64,000 nt of DNA from Zea mays (taxonomy: Eukaryota; Streptophyta; Magnoliopsida; Poales; Poaceae). The stretch is from positions 35,830,501 through 35,894,500 of the forward strand of contig NC_050098.1 in the NCBI RefSeq assembly GCF_902167145.1. The letters are read 5' to 3'. A model generated the notes under the pieces. The model was not told where the DNA came from. It did not search any database and saw only the letters and a program-made list of their open reading frames with translations. Below, in pieces: positions 21,857 to 34,158 of the stretch. The translations under genes and the position numbers were made by a program. Within the stretch, counting starts at the first letter, position 1; every line of letters begins with the position of its first letter.

Positions 21857-24482
21857 ATGTCGAGAGCATCCGCCAAGAGGGAGATTGGGACCGGCGGCGA
21901 CAAGTCCGCAAGCTCAGGGAGAACCCACTCGAGGGAGTCCGACCACAAGAACACGGAGGAATCCTCTTCCTACATCAAGTCACAACGAAGAGGTGACAAG
22001 AAGAAGAAGATGAAGAAAGTGGTCTACTACGAGACCGACTCTTCGTCACCCTCCACCTCTGGCTCCGAATCGGCGTCAGTCACTTCTAAGCGACATGAGC
22101 GCAAGAAGTATAGTAAGATGCCCCTCCGCTATCCTCGCATTTCCAAACGTACTCCATTACTTTCCGTTCCATTAGGCAAACCACCAGTTTTTTATGGTGA
22201 AGATTATTCTAGTGATAAAATGAGGCATCACCTAACCTCACTCCACAAAAGCTTATGGGATATTGTTGAGTATGGAGCACAGGTACCGAAGGTAGGGGAC
22301 AAAGACTACGATTCGGAGGAGGTCGACCAAATCCAGCACTTCAACTCCCAAGCCACTACTATACTCCTCGCCTCTCTAAGTCGAGAGGAGTATAATAAGG
22401 TGCAAGGGTTGAAGAGTGCCAAAGATATTTGGGACGTACTCAAGACCGCGCATGAAGGAGATAAGGTGACCAAGATCACCAAGCAAGAAACGATCGAGGG
22501 AAAGCTCGGTTGATTCATGCTCAACCAAAGGGAGGAGCCACAAGCCATGTACAACCAACTCAAGACCTTGGTGAATCAAGTGCGCAACCTCGGGAGCACA
22601 AAATGGGATGACCATGAAATGGTCAAGGTTATTCTAAGATCACTCGTTTTTCTTAACCCTACACAAGTTCAATTAATTCGTGGTGATCCTAGATATAAGC
22701 TAATGTCTCCTGAGGAGGTTATAGGAAAGTTTGTGAGCTTTGAATTGATGATCAAAGGCTCCAAACAAATCATCGAGCGAGGCTCCACCTCCACACCCGA
22801 GGTGCAACCCGTCGCATTCAAAGCGACGGAGGAGAAGAAAGAAGAGTCTACGTCAAATAGGCTCCCCATCGACGCCTCCAAGCTCGACAATGAGGAAATG
22901 GCGCTCATCATCAAGAGCTTCCGCCAAATCCTCAAGCAAAGGAGGGGGAAAGATTATAAGCCCCACTCCAAGAAAGTTTGCTATAGTGTGGTAAGCCCGG
23001 TCATTTCATTGCTAAATGTCCATTATCAAGTGATAGTAACAGGGGCGACGACAAGAAGGGAAGAAGGAAGGAAAAGAAGAAGTACTACAAGAAGAAGGGT
23101 GGCGATGCCCATGTGTGTCGGGAATGGGACTCCGATGAGAGCTCCACCGACTCCTCCTCCGACGAGGACACCACTAACATCGCCGTCACCAAAGGCCTTC
23201 TCTTCCCCAACGTCGGCCACAAGTGCCTCATGGCAAAGGACGGCAAAAAAAGAAGGTAAAATCTAGAGCCTCCACTAAATATGCAACATCTAGTGATGAG
23301 GATAACTCTAGTGATGATGAAGATAGTTTGCTTGCTCTTTTTGCCAACCTAAACATGCAACAAAAAGAAAAATTAAATGAATTGATAGGTGCTATTCATG
23401 AGAAGGATGAACTCTTGGATAGCCTAGAGGACTTCCTTATTAAAGAAAATAAAAAGCATGTTAAGGTAAAAAATGCTTATGCTCAGGAAGTAGAAAAATG
23501 TGAAAAGTTAACTAGTGAGCTTAGCATTTGCCATGACACTATCTCTAACCTTAGAATTGAAAATACCAAATTAATTGCTAAGGTTGAGAAATTAAATGTT
23601 TGTGATGATTCTCTTGTCAACCTTAAAAGTAATAATGCTAGTTTGATTGCTAAGATTGACAAGTTGAATGAATCACTTTCTAGCCTTAATATTGAGAATG
23701 ATAAATTAATGTCTAAGGCTAAAGATTTAAATGTTTGCAATGTTTCTATTTTCAATCTTAGAAATGAGAATGTCATGTTACATGCTAAGATTGATGAATT
23801 AAATGTGTGCAAACCCTCTACATCCACCGTAGATCATGTTTCTATTTGCATGAGATGTAGAGATATTAATGTTGATGCTATTCATGATCACCTAGCTTTA
23901 ATTAAACAACAAAATAATCACATAGCACAACTAACTAGCAAAATTAATGAGCATGAAATAGAAAATGAAAAATTTAAATTTGCTAGAAGTATGCTTTATA
24001 ATGGGAGACACCCTGATATTAAGGATGCCATTGGCTTCCAACAGGGAGACAATGTCAAGCTTAATGCTCCTAAGAAATTATCTAATTTTGTTAAGGGTAA
24101 GGCTCTCATGGCTCAGGTTAACGAGGGCTATATTTTATATCCTGCTGGTTATCCCGAGCACAAAATTAGAAGAATTCATGCTAGGAAACCTCATAATGTT
24201 TCACATCATGCTTTTATGTATAAAAATGAGGCTTCTAGCTCTAGACAATCAACCCATGTTAAATTGCCTAAAAAGAAATCTCCTATTGCATCAAATAAAC
24301 CCAATGTTTCATTTAAAACTTTTGATGCTTCCTATGTGCTCACTAACAAATCAGGCAAAGTAGTTGCCAAATATGTTGGGGGCAAACACAAGGGCTCCAA
24401 GACTTGTGTTTGGGTACCCAAGGTGCTTGTTTCTAACGTCAAAGGACCCAAGACTGTTTGGGTACCTAAGAACAGGGCCTAA
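21857..24482 (+). pseudogene. gag: S2 gag, broken
   Basis: Same layout as the S1 Gag: basic N-terminus, UBN2-type domain, zinc-knuckle region, coiled coil, C-terminal WVPK repeats. Breaks: TGA at 22511-22513 where S1 has an arginine codon; a one-base loss near 22985 inside the zinc knuckle; a second one-base loss in the A-run near 23245. The part from 23223 to the end is still one open frame of over 400 codons. Residues around RW in the gag domain (near 22203) are also missing relative to S1. Confidence 0.85.
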
Positions 24483-24494
24483 ATTGTTTTGTAG

Positions 24495-27400
24495 TTTTAT
24501 GCATCCGGGGGCTCAAGTTGGATCATTGATAGCGGGTGCACAAACCACATGATAGGGGAGAAAAGAATGTTCTCCTCCTACGAAAAATGAAGATCCCCAG
24601 AGAGCTATCACATTCGGGGATGGAAATCAAGGTTTGGTCAAAGGACTTGGTAAAATTGCTATATCTCCTGACCATTCTATTTCCAATGTTTTTCTTGTAG
24701 ATTCTTTAGATTATAACTTGCTTTCAGTTTCTCAATTATGCAAAATGGGTTACAACTGTCTTTTTACGGATATAGGTGTTACTGTCTTTAGAAGAAGTGA
24801 TGATTCAATAGCATTTAAGGGAGTATTAGAGGGTCAGCTATACTTAGTTGATTTTAATAGAGCTGAACTCGATACTTGCTTAATTGCTAAGACTAATATG
24901 GGTTGGCTCTGGCATCGCTGACTAGCCCATGTTGGGATGAAGAATCTTCATAAGCTTCTAAAGGGAGAACACATTTTGGGACTAACAAATGTTCATTTTG
25001 AGAAAGACAGGGTTTGTAGCGCATGTCAAGCAGGGAAGCAAGTTGGTGCCCATCATCCACACAAGAACATCATGACGACCGACAGGCCGCTTGAGCTACT
25101 CCACATGGATCTATTCGGCCCGATAGCTTACATAAGCATCGGCGGGAGTAAGTATTGTCTTGTAATTGTGGATGATTATTCTCGCTTCACTTGGGTATTC
25201 TTTTTGCAGGATAAATCTCAAACCCAAGAGACTTTAAAGGGATTCTTGAGACGGGCTCAAAATGAGTTCGGATTGAGAATAAAAAAGATAAGAAGCGATA
25301 ATGGGATGGAGTTCAAGAACTCTCAAATCGAAGGCTTTCTTGAGGATGAGGGCATCAAGCATGAGTTCTCTTCTCCCTACACACCTCAACAAAATGGTGT
25401 AGTGGAGAGGAAGAATATAACTCTACTTGACATGGTGAGGACCATGCTTGATGAGTACAAGACTTCGGACCGGTTTTAGGCGGAAGCAATCAACACCGCT
25501 TGCTACGCCATCAACTGACTCTACCTTCACCGAATCCTCAAGAAGACATCATATGAACTCCTCACCAGTAAAAAGCCCAATGTTTCATATTTTAGAGTCT
25601 TTGGTAGCAAATGTTTTATTCTTGTTAAAAGAGGTAGAAAATCTAAATTTGCTCCAAAGGATGTAGAAGGCTTTTTACTTGGTTATGACTCAAACACAAG
25701 GGCATATAGAGTCTTTAACAAGTCCATTGGACTAGTTGAAGTTTCTTGTGACATTGTGTTTGATGAGACTAATGGCTCTCAAGTAGAGCAAGTTGATCTT
25801 GATGAGCTAGATGATGAAGATGCTCCATGCGTCACACTAAAGAACATGTCCATTGGGGATGTGTTTCCTAATGAATCCGAAGGGCCTCCACAAGCATAAG
25901 ATCAACCATCATCTTCAAATCAAGCATCTCCACCAACTCAAGATGAGGATCAGGCTCAAGACAATGAAGATGGAGATCAAGAGGATGAGCCACCTCAAGA
26001 GGAGGACAAGGATCAAGGGGGAGATGAAGTTGATCAAGACATGGAAGATGATCAGGGTCAAAGATCGCCTCACCCAAGAGTCCACCAAGCGATTCAAAGA
26101 GATCACCTTGTGAACTCCATCCTCGGCGATATTCATAAGGGGGTAACAACTCGATCTCGAGTCGCTCATTTTTGTGAACATTACTCTTTTGTGTCTTCTA
26201 TCGAGCCATACAGGGTAGAGGATGCACTTAGAGACTCGGATTAGGTGTTGGCAATGCAAGAGGAGCTCAACAACTTCACGAGGAATGAGGTATGGCATCT
26301 TGTTCCATGTCCTAACCAAAATGTTGTAGGAACCAAGTGGGTATTCCACAACAAGCAAGATGAGCATGGTGTGGTGACAAGGAACAAAGCTCGACTTGTA
26401 GCCAAGGGATATTCACAAGTCGAAGGTTTGGATTTCGGTGAAACCTATGCACCCGTAGCTAGGCTTGAGTCAATTCGTATATTACTTGCCTATGTTACTT
26501 ACCATGGCTTTAAGCTTTATCAAATGGACGTGAAAAGTGCCTTCCTCAATGGACCAATCAAGGAGGAGGTCTATGTTGAGCAACCTCCCGGCTTTGAAGA
26601 TAGTGAGTACCCTAATCATGTGTATAAACTCTCAAAGGCGCTTTATGGGCTCAAGCAAGCCCCAAGAGCATGGTATGAATGCCTAAGAGATTTCCTTATC
26701 ACTAATGGTTTCAAAGTCGGAAAAGCCGATCCTACTCTCTTTACTAAAACTATTGCAAATGATCTGTTTGTATGCCAAATTTATGTTGATGATACCATAT
26801 TTGGGTCTACTAACAAATCTACTTGTGAAGAGTTTAGTAGGATTATGATTCAAAAATTCGAGATGTCTATGATGGGGGAGTTGAAGTATTTCTTAGGATT
26901 TCAAGTGAAGCAACTCCAAGAGGGCACCTTCATCAGCCAAACAAAGTACATTCAAGACATACTCACCAAGTTTGGAATGAAGGATGTCAAGCCCATCAAG
27001 ACACCCATGGGAACCAATGGACATCTCGACCTTGACACGGGAGGTAAATCCGTAGATCAAAAGGTATACCAGTCGATGATAGGATCTCTACTCTATTTAT
27101 GTGCATCTCGACCGGATATTATGCTTTCTGTATGCATGTGTGCAAGATTCCAAGCCGATCCTAAGGAAGTTCACGTTAGGGCCGTGAAAAGAATCTTGAG
27201 ATATTTAGTTCATACACCTAAGTTTGGTCTTTGGTACCCTAAGGGATCCACCTTTGATTTAATAGGTTATTCAGATGCTGATTGGACAGGGTGTAAAATT
27301 GATAGAAAGAGCACATCAGGGACTTGTCAGTTCTTGGGAAGATCCATGGTGTCTTGGGCTTCAAAGAAACAAAATTCAGTAGCTCTTTCTACCACTGAAG

Positions 27401-27735
27401 CCGAGTATATTACCGCAGGCTATTGTTGCGTGCAATTGCTTTGGATGAGGCAAACCCTTAGGGACTATGGCTACAAATTAACCAAAGTCCCTCTCCTATG
27501 TGATAATGAGAGTGCAATCCGCATGGCGGATAATCCCGTTGAACACAGCCGCACTAAACACATAGCCATTCGGTATCACTTTTTGAGGGATCACCAACAA
27601 AGGGGGGATATCGAGATTGCATATGTTAGCACCAAAGAACAATTAGCTGATATCTTTACCAAACCATTAAATGAGAAAACCTTTACCAAACTTAGGAATG
27701 AGCTAAACATTCTTGATTCTAGGAACTTTGATTGA
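24495..27735 (+). pseudogene. pol: S2 pol, broken
   Basis: Collinear with S1 Pol from [15 protein letters not shown] to the end. Breaks: a short deletion near 24590; TGA at 24919; TAG at 25477; TGA near 25516; TAA at 25897; TAG at 26242. Compared with S1, most stops are single C-to-T or G-to-A changes (CGA to TGA, TGG to TAG, CAA to TAA). The half from 26245 to 27735, with reverse transcriptase (a YVDD box) and RNase H, has stayed open for 496 codons. It is not functional as a whole. Confidence 0.88.
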
Positions 27736-28580
27736 TACTTTGCACACATAGCTCATTTATGTACCTTTGATCATATTTCCTTCATGTGCTATGACTAACG
27801 TATTTTCGAGTAAAATCTTATGCTAAGTCATAGATTGAAAGGGAAATGGAGTTTTCGGCGAAGACAAGGCTTCCACTCCACTCTATCGGTATTATTTACC
27901 CTTCGTCGTCACTCCGCATCGCTCTCTTCACTTTGGTATAATCTTCACTCATATTTATTTGTACCATTGGGGTGAAAATAAAAAGGGCTCTAAAGACTCT
28001 GTTTTTGGCGATTAATGCCAAAGGGGGAGAGAGTATTAGTCCAAAGCAAAAGGACCGCACCACCATGCCAATTTCAAAAAAAATCGAGATAAAGTTTTTA
28101 ATGTTTTTCAATTGGTATCTTTCAAATTAGTATTCCTATAAGAAATTCTATCTCATTTGGTATCTATATTTTAAGGAGGAGTTTTTCAAAAATTAGTATC
28201 TAAAATATTTGATCCTCTTTCAAATGGTAAAAACCCTCTTGGACACTAAGAGGAGAATTTCATTAAGGGGGAGTTTTGTTTAGTCAAAGGAAAAGCATTT
28301 GAAACAGGGGGGGAGAAAACTTCAAATCTTGAAAATGCTTCTCGAAATCTTATTCATATACCTTTGACTATCTGCAAAAAGACTTTGAAAAGAATTTCCA
28401 AAAGAATTTGCAAAAACAAAACTAGTGGTGCAAATGTGGTCCAAAATGTTAAAAGAAAGAAAGCAATCCATGCATATCTTATGAAAGTATAAATTGGTTT
28501 AATTCCAAGCAACCTTTGCACTTACCTTATGCAAACTAGTTCAATTCTGCACTTGACAGTGAACAGTGACTGTTCACATA
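27736..28580 (+). other. S2 3' non-coding region, truncated before the LTR
   Basis: Contains purine tracts near 28024, 28266 and 28306, as in S1, but the last one, which should touch the LTR, is deleted. The sequence goes from GTTCAATTCTGCACTTG directly into mid-LTR sequence with short GACAGTGAACAGTGACT repeats at the joint (28555 and 28621). Confidence 0.7.
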
Positions 28581-29362
28581 GAAGTTCGCGTAGAGTCAGA
28601 GCAGGCGCCAGAAGGCGCACCAGACAGTGAACAGTGACTATCTCGTGCACCACCGGACTGTTCGATGGCCGAGACTGTCAGAGCTCCAACGGTCGAACCC
28701 TAACGGTTGGGTGACATGGCTGGCGCACCGGACTGTCCAGTGCGCCCATCGACAGCAGCCCAACCCCAACGGTTGGTTTGGTGGTTGGGGCTATAAATAC
28801 CCCCAACCACCACTTCAAAGGATCCAAGTTTTCAGCCATTGCATTCAATACAAGAGCTCTAGATTTCACTCCAAGACACAAACAAGAGATCAAATCCTCT
28901 CCCAAGTCCGGAATCACTCCAAACACTTAGTGGCTAGTGAGAGAGAGATTTTTGTGTTCATTTGAGCTCTTGTCGCTTGGATCGCTTCTCTTTTTCCTCC
29001 ATTCTTGTTCTCAAGCAACTTGTATTCAAGCAAGAGACACCAAGTTGTGGTGGTCCTTGTAAAGGGTCTAAGTGACCCGTTGATTAAGGAGAAAAGCTCA
29101 CTCAGTCTAGGTGACCGTTTGAGAGAGGGAAAGGGTTGAAAGAGACCCAGTCTTTGTGACCACCTCAACGGGGAGTAGGTTTGCAAGAACCGAACCTCGG
29201 TAAAACAAATCACCGTGTCATCCACTCTATTTCTTTGGTTGATTTGTTTTCACCCTCTCTTTCGAATTCGGTTTTATTTCTAACGCTAACCCGGCTTGTA
29301 GTTGTGCTTAAAGTTTATAAATTTCAGATTTGCCTATTCACCCCCCCTCTAGGTGACTTTCA
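28581..29362 (+). repeat. S2 right LTR, 5'-truncated
   Basis: Matches the left LTR from about 21005 to the end. About 410 bp of the LTR start is missing. TATA box with its flanking inverted repeat at about 28783-28813. Ends GACTTTCA and is followed by GGATG. Confidence 0.85.
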
Positions 29363-29625
29363 GGATGGTTTAGATGTGATACAACATGCAATTAAAAAGA
29401 TTCATGATAGTGTAGCATTTTAGACAACCACACCTACAAGAGTAGAAAATTTTGAAGAGATGGCTAAGTTTGTCAAAGTCTCTTTGGTACACAAGCTAGG
29501 ACTTGATTGCAAAACTAGGTGGAACTCTACATACAAGATGCTCTCTATTGCTATTCCATATGAGCCTATTTTTAACCGTGCCACTCATGTTGAAAAACTT
29601 TATGGAGGTGTCGAGGTAAGTTGTC
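29363..29625 (+). pseudogene. hAT transposase, 3' part
   Basis: Continues the transposase reading across the S2 site: GLDVIQHAIKKIHDSVAF, a stop where tryptophan is expected, then EEMAKFVKVSL and LDCKTRWNSTYKML, a motif typical of RICESLEEPER-like hAT transposases. It ends near a GTAAG donor at 29614. The C-terminal dimerisation region (hATC) is not found in the window, so the 3' part of the gene is deleted. Confidence 0.72.
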
Positions 29626-30309
29626 TTCTATATTTCTAGTTCCAGTTGTGGCTAGAGCAGCAACAAGTAGCTACATTCCACATGCGCAGTGTGCTGCACT
29701 TCTGCTGGCTGCTATTAGATATGGAACAGCCAAACAGGCTCATGTGCTGCTAGCTCCAGATTCAATGATCTGTGCGGCCATTTGAGCTCTACAATTGATT
29801 AAATCTCTCTTTAATGTACAGACTTATATAATGACATATGAGTTTATGATGATGAAGCCCGGAAGGACTTGAATGTCAAGCTATCAGTTTGGGGCTTTGG
29901 GCGACATGAAGCCTATTACTTGTTGCTGGCTTGCTACTCTTGCTTTTGTATTGTTGCTTAAATGATAAAACATGTACTAAGAGATATTTCTATTTACTGT
30001 TTGACCATATTTGTGATATGTGGACATGTGGATACTAGAAGACACTATTTATTTTGCATGAGTATGTGATGAAACTACAAAATATGTTTGCTGAAATGCT
30101 GAATTGTGTTGTGTCCATATGCTGAAATTCTGAAATGTTGAATAGTCGGGTCGGGTATGGGTCCCCATGGGTATTTGGTACCCGGTCGGGGATGGGTTTG
30201 GGAACATTTTCGTACCCGAGGTAGGGTTCGGGGATGGGGGCGGGTTTGTGCTCATGGGTATGGGTCTGAGGAGTTATCCCTGGTGGGGAATTCCCCATTG
30301 ACATCTCTA
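29626..30309 (+). other. hAT 3' region and right terminus
   Basis: No coding region recognised. The last 170 bp are rich in GGGTATGGG, GGTACCCGG and GGGGATGGG motifs, likely subterminal transposase binding sites, and end with the inverted repeat. Confidence 0.6.
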
Positions 30310-30831
30310 GGGAGAGACCTTAGGGTGCTTCGAGTTAGCAGGTCACCATGGACATTCCCAGACGACGTAGAGTCGCCTAGAAATTAAGAGATCAAATCGA
30401 GGAAGAGATCTTGATTGAAGTATACGAAGTAGATCTTGCCCCTCAGAAGGGGTAAAGAGCATAGGATCGTCCTAGGGACGACAGGCCACCCTAAGACGGA
30501 TCTAGACAACATAGAGTCGAATAAGGGTGAATATGGATACACGAAAGGCTACAACTAAAGCTACGTTACATATACTCCTAGGACAGGAAAAGTAAATAAA
30601 GTAGATAGGTTCGATTGGAATGTGTTCAGGGGTTCTCAATCGGCCATATCCCTTTATATTTATAGGGGAGGAGGTTTGGACCTGTTTCTAGGCGATAGCC
30701 AACAACTCCCACGTGATTAGATGGATAACCACACACGAGATAAGGATAATCACCTGAGTTAATCTAATCGCGAGGCGCTCGGACTGTTCGGGCCCAAGGG
30801 TCGGACCGTCCGCCACTTTTGGTGCTCAACA
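30310..30831 (-). repeat. G1 right LTR, second fragment
   Basis: Resumes the LTR after the hAT element with the duplicated GGGAGAGA and continues to GGTGCTCAACA. It matches 2392-2917 of the left LTR. Confidence 0.9.
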
Positions 30832-30836
30832 GAAAC

Positions 30837-30947
30837 TTAATAAATTTATTAAGTTCATTTAGAAAGTCGTTGGAGAGAAGTTTTATTGTTGTTTCTTTAA
30901 ATTGTCAATTTAAGGAGTTGTTTTGGGAACTACTGGAGTTGCTCTAA
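30837..30947. mobile_element. 3' end of a second, truncated MITE of the same type
   Basis: Ends GGGAACTACTGGAGTTGCTC followed by TAA, a diverged copy of the right terminus of the adjacent MITE. The left part is missing, probably cut by the G1 insertion. Confidence 0.4.
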
Positions 30948-31374
30948 GAGCATCTCTACTAGTTTCCTAAAAGTCCTAAAATTAATTTAAGGTGTTGTTG
31001 ACAAAAATCATGTTCCAACGGTTTTTTAAATGAGGTCTTCAAATATACCAACTTAATAAATGTTCTTATTTAGTCCCTAGACTTATGTAGACGTTTGGAA
31101 ATTGAAACTCCCAATAACCTATTTCGTGTGTCAATCGCATCGTAAAAATCTCGGCACCGTGATTCATATGAATGAAAAATAGTAATAAAGAGAAGAATAA
31201 TGACTATTAGAATTTATCGTACAAATGAAACTAAATTTAGAGCTGCAAGCCTGCAAGTAATTATTAACAATTGGGAACCGTTGGAGCCTAGGTTTGTTTT
31301 TGTTCCCAATATATATTTAGCAACTTGTTGAATCTAAGTTTAGAGAGAGTTTTTAGGAACTAATAGAGATGCTC
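30948..31374. mobile_element. MITE, Tourist/Harbinger-like
   Basis: 427 bp with inverted ends GAGCATCTCTACTAGTTTCC and GGAACTAATAGAGATGCTC, flanked by TAA at 30945-30947 and 31375-31377. A 3-bp TAA duplication and a GAGCATCTC terminus fit PIF/Harbinger-derived MITEs. No coding capacity. Confidence 0.7.
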
Positions 31375-31760
31375 TAAAGTAATAAAGTGTCTATGTTTTA
31401 CTACGATTTCTTTTGTTAAAATACGATATTTGTTCAAACACAATATAAACTTATGACAACAATAATATAAAGATAATTTGATACACTTCAATTGGAACAA
31501 GATCAATAGCAACTGTGCTTTATAGTAATTGATTAAGCAAGTTAATGCATACGATAATCAAAATCACACATGTTCATACCTTATAATTACAAACAAAATA
31601 TTATGTTATTTCTCAGCATGGAAAAATGTTCTAAACATATAGGAAGTGAGGAATTGTACCTGATTCGCTAATCTTACCATTTCTAGTCACGACAGAACTT
31701 TGGACTTACTTATTGCTTTCGCTCACGACATACACTATATGCATATAAAACAATATATTA

Positions 31761-31894
31761 TAAGAGCTAGTTTGGAGCCATAAAACCAGAAGGGATTGGA
31801 GGTGCTAGATTCCCCTTCTTATTCAAAACTAAATAAGAAGAGGAATCTAGCCCCTCCACCCCCTTCGATTTTCTCGTTCCCAAACTAGTCCTAA
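31761..31894. mobile_element. fold-back MITE-like element
   Basis: An imperfect palindrome: GCTAGTTTGGAGCC at the left and TTCCCAAACTAGTCC at the right, with AGATTCCCCTTCTTATT facing AATAAGAAGAGGAATCT in the middle. About 134 bp, no coding capacity. Confidence 0.6.
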
Positions 31895-32319
31895 GGATAA
31901 ATTTTAACATGAGAGATTGATTGTCCTTAAGCTTCATCGATGGTCATTGCAAAGCACACACTAATAGAAAATTGTATGTTGCAATTATATAGCTTTAGCT
32001 CATGTTTCTCGTGTAATATAATTAGTATCAGTATATGTCAAAAACTGGTTACAACGAGCCTATCTGCATTGATGTTGTAGAGATCCTATTTTTATGGACG
32101 AAATAAAGCATTAAAATTAAATTTTTTTTTTGTTTCCGTGTATGTCAATCCATTTCATCTCAACACACATTATTATCATCTTAAATTTGTGCACATACAA
32201 CAAGAAACTAATTTTTTACGCAGTGTACCGTATTGCATAAATATCTATACCGTGTAGCATAATTAGTAGCAGTATATTTCATAAAATGTTTCTAACAGGC
32301 CTAGTTGCATGACTGTTAT
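31895..32319. repeat. AT-rich DNA with an imperfect direct repeat
   Basis: A segment of about 70 bp (around 32008-32078: CGTGTAATATAATTAGTATC and onward) is repeated imperfectly at about 32253-32319 (CGTGTAGCATAATTAGTAGC). The second copy ends at the S3 LTR. No gene is seen here or in 31378-31760. Confidence 0.5.
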
Positions 32320-33498
32320 TGTAAATCGCCTAGAGGGGGATGAATAGGGCGAATCTGAAATTTATAAACTTTAAGCACAACTATAAGCCGGGGTTAGCGT
32401 TAGAAATATAAACAAGTCCGAAAGAGAGGGCGAAAACAAATCACAAGCAAATAAGACGGATGACACGGTGATTTGTTTTACCGAGGTTCGGTTCCTGCAA
32501 ACCTACTCCCGTTGAGGTGGTCACAAAGACCGGGTCTCTTTCAACCCTTTCCGTCTCTCAAACGGTCACTTAGACCGAGTGAGCTTCTCTTCTCAATCAA
32601 ACGGGACACTAAGTCCCCACAAGGACCACCACACAATTGGTGTCTCTTGCCTTGGTTACAATTGAGTTGGAATCAAGAAAGAATGAAGAAGAAAAGCAAT
32701 CCAAGCGCAATAGCTCAAATGAACACAAATGTCTCTCTCTAGTCACTATTTTGGTTGGAGTGATTCCGGACTTGGGAGAGGATTTGATCTCTTTGTTTGT
32801 GTCTTGTATTGAATGCTATAGCTCTTGTATGAGGTGTGAAGGCTAAAAACTTGGATGCAATGAATGGTGGTGGTTGGGGGTATTTATAGCCCCAACCACC
32901 AAATGAGCCGTTGGTGGAGGCTGCTGTCGCATGGCGCACCGGACAGTCCGGTGCGCCACCGGACACTGTCCGGTGCACCAGCCACGTCACCGACCGTTAG
33001 GGTTCGACCGTTGGAGCTTCTGTCTTCTGGGCCACCGGACAATCCGGTGGTGCACCGGACAGGTCCTGTAGACTGTCCGGTGCGCCTTCTGGCTCTGTTC
33101 TGACTTCTGCGCGCACCGTAGCGCATTAACTGCTCTCTGCAGACGACCGTTGGCGCAAAGTAGCCGTTGCTCCGCTGGCACACCGGACAGTCCGGTGAAT
33201 TATAGCGGTGCGGCTCCCAGAATTCCCGAAGGTGAGCAGTTCGGAGTTTGGTTCCCTGGTGCACCGAACACTGTCCGGTGGCACACCGAACAGTCCGGTG
33301 CGCCAGACCAGGGCACACTTCGGTTGTCTTTTGCTCTCTTTATTTGAACCCTTTCTTGGTCTTTTTATTGGTTTGTTGTGAACCTTTGGCACCTGTAGAA
33401 CTTATAATCTAGAGCAAACTAGTTAGTTCAATTATTTGTGTTGGACAATTCAACCACCAAAATCTATTAGGAAAAGGTGTAAGCCTATTTCCCTTTCA
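32320..33498 (-). repeat. S3 3' LTR
   Basis: 1179 bp; on the plus strand it starts TGTAAATCGCCTAGAGGGGG and ends CTATTTCCCTTTCA. It carries palindromes near 32937-32979, 33032-33084, 33180-33197 and 33259-33301. A TATA box on the minus strand (about 32880-32888) lies between GGTTGGGG arms. Confidence 0.88.
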
Positions 33499-33535
33499 AT
33501 CTCCCCCTTTTTGGTGATTGATGCCAACACAAACC
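33499..33535 (-). other. S3 terminal polypurine tract
   Basis: On the minus strand, AAAAAGGGGGAGAT directly precedes the LTR. The T1 target duplication, AAACC, is at 33531-33535. Confidence 0.75.
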
Positions 33536-34158
33536 TGTTGGGGACTTCTTCTCAAATGCTTCGAATTAAGAACAAGGCAACATAGAAGGTTAAATGTTAA
33601 AGCCCTTCGTCCGCTGAAGCATTATTTCCCCAAGGATTTAATGAGCTTCGGACGAAGGTTATGAATAATAAATCACGAAGGTCACACCTTCGTGATCAAA
33701 GATAAAACAATGTGAAATGAAATACAAGATATAAAACGTTATAAAACATCAAGAATAAATAACATTATTCAATCATTTTATAATGTGAACTAAAATATTA
33801 AAATATAATATTTAAGTACGTTTGTACCTTCGCTTTGGCAGGAAACAATAATTCCAGAGTAATGCGTCAACAATTACAAAATTGCGTGAACAGTAAAGGA
33901 GTACTGTTCACTATTTATAGGCACAGGACGCATCCTGTAAGAAATTACAATCATAGCCCTGACAAAAGATTACAATTATGACTCAGACCCTTATGGACTA
34001 AAAAGTCATTCCATCTTTAAGTCGGTTCGATCCTTCGTCTTCGGATACGTTATAATATCGAAGCTTTATGAGCGGTAGCTTCGGTATCACGTATAAACAG
34101 GTTTTGCCGAAGGTGTTTCTTCCTGTAGGACCTTCGGCGACGAAGCATACCCCCAACA
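33536..34158 (-). repeat. T1 left LTR (3' LTR of the element)
   Basis: 623 bp. A CTATTTATAGG segment at about 33910 reads TATAAATAG on the minus strand, the expected promoter direction. Ends ATACCCCCAACA. Confidence 0.92.

Larger units (their letters stand above)
20593..29362 (+). mobile_element. S2: decayed Sirevirus-type Copia retrotransposon in the hAT transposase
   Basis: Flanked by GGATG at 20588-20592 and 29363-29367. The left LTR is full (1216 bp). The first base has changed from T to C (CGAAAGGG). The right LTR is cut at its 5' side and the final purine tract is missing. Gag and pol are 80-90% similar to S1 by eye but broken by at least seven stops or shifts. It is clearly older than S1. 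Confidence 0.9.
16433..30309 (+). mobile_element. hAT-superfamily DNA transposon with nested insertions
   Basis: The termini are inverted: TAGAGATGTCAATGGGG at the left, and its complement at the right ending CATTGACATCTCTA. An exact 8-bp duplication GGGAGAGA flanks it at 16425-16432 and 30310-30317, diagnostic of hAT. The subterminal DNA at the right end is rich in GGTACCC and GGGTATGGG motifs. It encodes a BED-finger transposase of the RICESLEEPER kind, now broken. A Helitron-like insertion (16704-18366) and S2 (20593-29362) account for most of its 13.9 kb. Confidence 0.9.
1983..30831 (-). mobile_element. G1: gag-only Gypsy-like LTR retrotransposon, minus orientation, with nested insertions
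   Basis: Two LTRs of about 935 and 940 bp bound the element, both starting TGTTG and ending CAACA. Flanks are GAAAT (1978-1982) and GAAAC (30832-30836), a target duplication with one difference. The primer site next to the right LTR and the purine tract next to the left LTR set the orientation as minus. The only coding remnant is a gag-like protein; no protease, reverse transcriptase or integrase was found, so it is probably non-autonomous. S1 interrupts the gag and a hAT element interrupts the right (5') LTR, so G1 is the oldest layer of the left half. Confidence 0.85.
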
